Of a stretch of 64,000 nucleotides of DNA, positions 58,519-64,000 are shown piece after piece (positions within the stretch are counted from its first letter, which is position 1; each line of letters begins with the position of its first letter). Source of the stretch: Saccopteryx bilineata (Eukaryota > Chordata > Mammalia > Chiroptera > Emballonuridae); assembly GCF_036850765.1 (NCBI RefSeq), contig NC_089492.1, positions 168,886,296 through 168,950,295 on the forward strand, in the 5' to 3' direction. The notes beneath the pieces were generated by a model, which searched no databases, was not told the DNA's origin, and was given only the letters and a program-made list of their open reading frames with translations. A program made the translations under genes and the position numbers.

Positions 58519-61500
58519 TCATTTTTTTTTGCAGGTAGATGTCCAATTTTCCCAACACCATTTATTAAAGAGGCTGTCTTTAATCCATTCTGTGCCCTTA
58601 CCTCCTTTGTCAAATATCAGTTGTCCATAGAGCTGTGGGTTTATTTCTGGGTTCTCCGTTCTGTTCCATTGATCTATGTGCCTGTTCTTATGCCAGTACC
58701 ATGCTGTTTTGAGTACAATGGACTTGTAGTATAGCTTGATATCAGGAAGTGTGATGCCTCCCCCTTTATTCTTCTTTTTAAAGATTGCTGAGGCTATTTG
58801 TGTTCTCTTTTGGTTCCATATAAATTTTTGAAATATTTGATCTATATCTTTAAAGTATGTCATTGGTATTTTAATTGGTATTGCATTGAATTTATAAATT
58901 GCTTTGGGTAATATAGACATTTTAATGATGTTTATTCTTCCTAACCATAAGAACGGTATATTCTTCCACATGTTTGTATCTTCTTGGATTTCTTTTATCA
59001 ATGTTTTATAATTTTCCGAGTACAAGTCTTTAGTCTCCTTGGTTAAATGTACTCCTGGGTACTTTATTTTTTTGATTGTAATAGTGAAGAAGATTGTTTC
59101 CTTAATTTCTCTTTCTGACTGTTCATTGTTGGTGTATAAAAATGCCTCTGATTTCTGAGTATTAATTTTATATCCTGCCACTTTGCTGAATTCATTTATC
59201 AGGTCCAGTAGTTTTTTGACTGAAACTTTAGGGTTTTCTATATACAATATCATATCATCTGCAAATAATGATAGCTTTACTTCTTCTTTTCCAACTTGAA
59301 TGCCTTGTATTTCTTCTTCTTGTCTGATTGCTGTGGCTAGGACTTCCAAACTATGTTGAATAAGAGTGGTGAAAGGGGCACCCCTGCCTTATTCCTGATC
59401 TTAAGGGGATTGCTTTTAACTTTTGCCCATTGAGTATGATGTTGGCTCTGGGTTTCTCATAGATGGCTTTTTTCATGTTTAGGTATGTTCCCTGTATTTC
59501 TACTTTGTTGAAAGTTTTGATCATGAATGGGTGCTGGATTTTATTAAATGCTTTTTCTGCATCTATTGAAATTATCATGTGGTTTTTCTCCTTCCTTTTG
59601 TTTATGTGATGAATCACATTGAATGATTTGCGAATATTGTACCAGCCTTGCCTCCCCAGAATAAATGCCACTTGATCATGGTGTATGATTTTTTCCATAT
59701 ATTGTTGGATCTGGTTTGCTAATATTTTGTTGAGGATTTTAGCATCAATATTCATCAGGAATATTGGCCTATAGTTTTCTTTTTTTGTATTGTCTTTGCC
59801 TGGTTTTGGAATCAGAATTATGCTCACCTCATAATAGGAGCTTGGAAGTTTTCCTTCATTTTGAATTTTTTGAAATAGCTTGAGAAAAATAGGAGTTAGT
59901 TCTTCTTTAAATATTTGGTAAAATTTACATGTAAAGCCATCAGGCCCAGGACTTTTCTTTGTTGGGAGTTTTTTTGATAACTGTTTTTATCTCATTTGTT
60001 GTAATCGGTCTGTTTAGGTTTTCTGATTCTTCCAGATTGATTTTTTTTTTTTGTATTTTTCTGAAGTTGGAAATGGGGAGAGACATTCAGACAGACTACC
60101 GTATGCGCCCGACCGGGATCCACCCGGGACACCTACCAGGGGCGATGCTCTGCCCACCAGGGGGTGATGCTCTGCCCCTCTGGGGCATCGCTCTGTTGCG
60201 ACCAGAGTTACTCCAGCACCTGGGGCAGACACCAAGGAGCTATCCCCAGCGCCCGGGCCATCTTTGCTCCAGTGGAGCCTCACTGCGGGAGGGGAAGAGA
60301 GAGACAGAGAGGAAGGAGAGGGGAAGGGGTGGAGAAGCAGATGGGTGCTTCGCCTGTGTGCCCTGGCCGGGAATCAAACCTGGGACCCCTGCACGCCAGG
60401 CCGATGCTCTACCACTGAGGAAACCAGCCAGAGCCTTCCAGATTGATTTTTTGAAGATTGAATGTTTCAAGGAATTTGTCCATTTCATCTAGGTTGTCTA
60501 GTTTTTTGGCATATAGTTCTTCATCGTATTTTCTTACAATATTTTGTATTTCTGTTGTGTCAGTTGTTATTTCTCCACTCTCATTTCTAATTTTATTTAT
60601 TTAAGTTCTGTTTTTTCTTGGTGAGTCTGGTTAAAGGTTCATCAATCGATCTTGTTTACCTTTTCAAAGAACCAGCGCCTAGTTTCATTGATCCTCTGTA
60701 TTGTTTCTTTAGCGTCTATGTCATTTATTTCTGCTCTGATCTTTATTATTTCCTTCTTTCTACTACACTTGGGCTTTACTTGCTGTTCTTTTTCTAGTTT
60801 TTTTAGATGCAGGGTTAAGTTGTTTATTTGAGCTTTTTCTAGTTTCATAATGTGTGCCTGTAGTGCTATGAACTTCCCTCTCAGTACTGCTTTTTCTGTG
60901 TCCCATAAATTTTGACTTATTGTATGCTCATTATCATTCATTTTTAGGAATTTTTAAATTTCTTCTTCGATCTCATTCTTAATCCATTTGTTATTTAACA
61001 ACCTGCTATTTAGGTTCCATGTGTTTGAGAATTTTTTAGCTCTTCTGTTGTGGTTGATTTCTATTTTCATGCCATTGTGATCTAGAAAGTGCTGGATATG
61101 ATTTCAATCATCTTAAATTTCTTGAGACCGTCTTTGTGCCCTAACATGTGGTCTATCCTAGGGAATGTACCATGAGCACTTGAAAAGAATGTATATTCTG
61201 CTGCTTTAGGATGAAAGGTTCTGAAGATATCTATTAAATCCAGTTGATGTAGTGTGTCGTTTAAGTCTGCTGTTTCCTTGTTAATTTTCTTTCTTGGGGA
61301 TCTATCTAGTGATGTTAGTAAGATATTAAAATCCCCTACTATCATAGTTTTGCTGTTGATCTCACCTTTTATATCCATCAAAGTCTGATTTATATATTTA
61401 AGTGCTCCTATATTAGGTGCATAGATATTTATAATAGTTATATCTTCGTGTTGGATTGCTCCCTTTATCATTATGTAGTGACCTTCTTTATCTCTTACTA

Positions 61501-61640
61501 TATTCTTTGTTTTAAAGTCCATTTTGTCTGATATAAGTATTTCTACCCCAGCTTTTTTTTTTTTCATTTTCATTTGCATGAAATGGTTTTTTCCATCCTT
61601 TTACCTTCAGTCTATGTGCATCTTTTGATTTAAGGTGTGT
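58519..61640 (-). pseudogene. L1 ORF2 reverse transcriptase/endonuclease remnant
   Basis: Endonuclease at 61082-61579 ([35 protein letters not shown]). The RT has PGPDGF-type sequence near 59950 interrupted by the SINE, and an open stretch at 58519-59349 with [16 protein letters not shown], so the FADD catalytic motif is intact here. A frameshift near 59350 and further stops upstream prevent a full protein. Confidence 0.85.
60036..60452 (-). mobile_element. Rhin-1-like SINE in the L1 fragment
   Basis: About 60047-60434, reverse. Well preserved, with TTCCAGATTGATTTTT duplicated on both sides. Confidence 0.9.
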
Positions 61641-61995
61641 CTCTTGTAGACAGCATATGTACGGGTCCTGTTTTCTTATCCATGAAGCTACCGTATGTCT
61701 TCTGATTGGATCATTTTGTCCTCCGTCACCTTCTATCTAGTTTTCTTTGTGCCCCTCCCCCGCCCCTTCCCCCTCTCCCTCCTTCCCTGCCCCCCATAAC
61801 CACCACACTCTTGTCCATGTCTCAGTCTCATTTTTATGTCCCACCAATGTATGGAATTCTTCAGTTCTTTTTTTTTCTGATTTACTTATAATGTTATCAA
61901 GATCCCACCATTTTGTTGTAAGTGATTCGGTGTCATCATTTCTTATGGCTGAATAGTATACCATGGTGTATATGTCCCACATCTTCTTTATCTAG

Positions 61996-61997
<2 letters not shown>

Positions 61998-62042
<45 letters not shown>
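61998..62042. repeat. (TA)n microsatellite at the ERV-L1 joint
   Basis: About 22 TA units occupy the position where copies A and B have an A-run. Confidence 0.95.
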
Positions 62043-62043
<1 letters not shown>

Positions 62044-63542
62044 CAGTGATTAAAGCCTTTAAGCAAATCTTGGCCAATACAGCAAGAATCCATAAAAGAG
62101 TAGTGCTTTAACATGTTCACCAAGTCCAAGTTGGCCCCAACACTATGCCAAATCCCTGGAAATTGCACCCCAACCCCAGTCCAGTCTGTCAGGAGCTGTC
62201 ACAAGGAGCAGGAGTCCAGGAAAAGTCCACATCCAGGAAAAGTTCGCATGGCACTGGAATTGTTGTCAAAATTCCACACTATGCAGCTCACGTCCAAGTC
62301 CTAATGACCGCTGCTTCTAGTTGGTAATGATTCAGGTAGACTGGAAAAGCCATCCACAGCATGTGTGGAGATGGAGCCTCCATTCTTCTCTGCCTGGAAA
62401 GATGAGACCAGGCTGCTCCTCCCTGGAGTTCCACGACTGTGGCCTGGCAAAGAGAACCCTGGGATACACTAAACTGGGTGGCAAAGATAGATTCATAATA
62501 GAAGTTGGCAAAAGGGGGAAAGAGAGCTCTAAGTTAGGAGTAGGTCCCAGCCTGAAATATGAGTGGGGCATTGAGGTAGTAAGGAATAAAGGAAACACTA
62601 TATATTAAACAAAGCTGCAGAAAATAGGACAATCAATACCCACAAAAGAGATCTTTGAGGGAAGAATAAAAAACCTGACTATTCAGGCAAGACATAGTTA
62701 AGTGGCTTTGTGCAAATGAGATCAGTTTACCTGCTTCTTGGAAGAAATACCCTAGGCTCGTCCACAGTGTCATAGATGGGGCCAACAGCTCTGGGCACCT
62801 TCAACCTTCAGTGGCAAACCCCAGCATTCTGGGCAAGGTTAGGTCATAGATGGCTGGAGCAGGGCTGGAAGAGATTGAACCCTCCCTTAGAGGAGCGAGT
62901 GGGAAGCCTACCTTCCAGTGTCCCTGTTTCCTCACAGCAGAGGCATGTAAGTCTGGCAATGTAAGTTTAGCTCAATGACCTTCCTTTCCACTATTGAAGC
63001 AGGACCCAGATGGCATTTTATGAGACCCCTTTGAAGCATTGGAGCCTTTAAAGGCATATCCTAAAAGCTGGTAGTTCCCCTGATCTCTATTGGGCTTTTT
63101 CTGCCTCTTGGTATCTTAAAGGCCATGCTCAGAAGATCTCGCTGAGGTGTTTGAGGATCCCCATCCACCTATATAATTCTTTTCCATATATATGGAGCTA
63201 TTTGGAAAGAGACAAAATAGTGTTATTAGCTGGATCAAATAGAGAAGGTAGTAGTTTGCAGAGGAAAGAGATTTGGGGTCTCCTGTTCATCAGCATTCAA
63301 AAGAAATTTAAATTTTTTTTAAGTAAAAAGCATGATATGGTAGACCCGTAGGAGTTCCAGGATATGACCCCCCCCCTTTAAATTTTTTTTTAATTCACCT
63401 TAAAATATTTTCTGGGTACACTTTAATAATACCTTGACTTTAAAGATTGTAAGAATGACAAAATAAAGTAAATGCTTTTGCTCCATACGCAGGAGTATTG
63501 TCAGTTTAACCAGTTTAGGAAATCTAATAATAGAACAGTGCA

Positions 63543-63905
63543 TACAGACAATGAGCTATAGCATGCTTAGCAGCCTCTCCTGTTCTAACAGAGGTTACTA
63601 TAAATCCAGAATATGTATCCACTGTAACGTGGACATAGGACTGTTTGCCAAACGAAGGCATATGAGTAACATCCATTTGCCAGAGTTGTCCTGGTATGGG
63701 TCCTTGAAGGTTAACTCCAAATGAAGGGGCAGATTGTAGTATAGGACCCCTTGGACAGGATGTCCCAGTCTGCCGTGCTGCTTCCTGAGAAAGTTGAAAC
63801 TATTTACACAGGGCTGCAGCATTCTGGTGATGAATAGTATGAGACTGAATTGCTCGATCTGTTGTGGTTGCTCCAAATAATTTTCTTTTGGGTAGCTTGA
63901 TCAAC
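63543..63905 (-). pseudogene. Betaretrovirus-like integrase fragment (copy C)
   Basis: The minus strand reads through the same GQLWQMD-region as copies A and B, but in pieces, with frame changes. It ends before the second catalytic Asp, as in the other two. It shares with copy B a short insertion relative to copy A (near 63730, around CAGATTGTAGTATAGG). Non-functional. Confidence 0.75.
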
Positions 63906-63916
63906 AAGGGCATTCC

Positions 63917-64000
63917 TAGGCCCTGGCCAGTTGGCTCAGTGGTAGAGTGTCGGCCTGGTGTTCAGGAGTCCCGGGTTCGATTCCCGGCCAGGGCACACAG
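63917..64000 (+). mobile_element. Rhin-1-like SINE, cut by the window edge
   Basis: Starts GGCCCTGGCCAGTTGGCTCAG at the same ERV position (after GGGCATTCCTA) as in copies A and B, and continues past the window. Confidence 0.9.

Larger units (their letters stand above)
58168..61713 (-). mobile_element. L1 ORF2 fragment joined to composite copy C
   Basis: Minus-strand ORF2 from the endonuclease start region (61713) to near the C-terminus (58168), with no 3'UTR or poly(A). It contains a SINE at about 60047-60434. At 61713 it abuts the L1 3'UTR of composite C within the sequence GACGGAGGACAAAATGATCC (read on the minus strand), so the 3'-most end of copy C is missing. Confidence 0.8.
61714..64000 (-). 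mobile_element. Composite copy C: L1 3' end, ERV, SINE (runs off the window)
   Basis: Minus-strand orientation: SINE (63917 onward), integrase and degraded ERV (63917-62043), an AT microsatellite at the joint, and the L1 3' end (about 61997-61714) cut before its tail. The junctions match copies A and B. Confidence 0.85.

Overview
The window looks like chromosomal DNA from a placental mammal, most likely a bat. Deep eutherian repeats (MIR, L2, MER5A, MER2/Tigger1, HAL1) place it among placentals. Many tRNA-derived SINEs match, from memory, the Rhin-1 type of horseshoe and leaf-nosed bats; the genus cannot be fixed from sequence alone. I see no intact host protein-coding gene, no RNA gene other than tRNA-like SINE heads, and no CRISPR array.

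Layout. 1-11690: an old minus-strand L1, split by a younger full-length minus-strand L1 (233-9514, 12-bp target duplication) that carries about 2.5 kb of betaretrovirus-like ERV sequence in its 3' region; a solo LTR sits in the old 5'UTR. 11691-14883: mostly unique, with a MER5A interrupted by a second hAT element. 14884-22765: a full-length but dead plus-strand L1 carrying a SPIN-like hAT. 22790-26228: an olfactory receptor pseudogene followed by a HAL1-type element. 26229-35240: unique DNA with SINEs, MIR, an ERV LTR and a broken CREG2 locus on the minus strand (exons 1 and 2, plus an inverted duplicate of the end of exon 1). 35828-37735: an L1 fragment carrying a SINE and a solo LTR. 37736-46437: unique DNA with MER2, SINEs, MIR, L2 and a short L1. 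46438-49103: a second L1/ERV composite with its own 17-bp target duplication. 49980-51538: a nearly complete pogo/Tigger-like DNA transposon. 51541-58167: mostly unique, with a candidate terminal exon and an ancient L1 5'UTR. 58168-64000: an L1 ORF2 fragment joined to a third L1/ERV composite that runs off the window.

The most notable observation is the composite. Three loci share the same order and junctions: SINE inside ERV integrase sequence, then degenerate ERV sequence, then an A-run, then the last about 420 bp of L1. One copy is a full-length L1 with a target duplication, and another is a 5'-inverted insertion with a target duplication. Together they indicate a chimeric L1-ERV RNA mobilised repeatedly by the L1 machinery, in a way that recalls 3' transduction and SVA-like composites.
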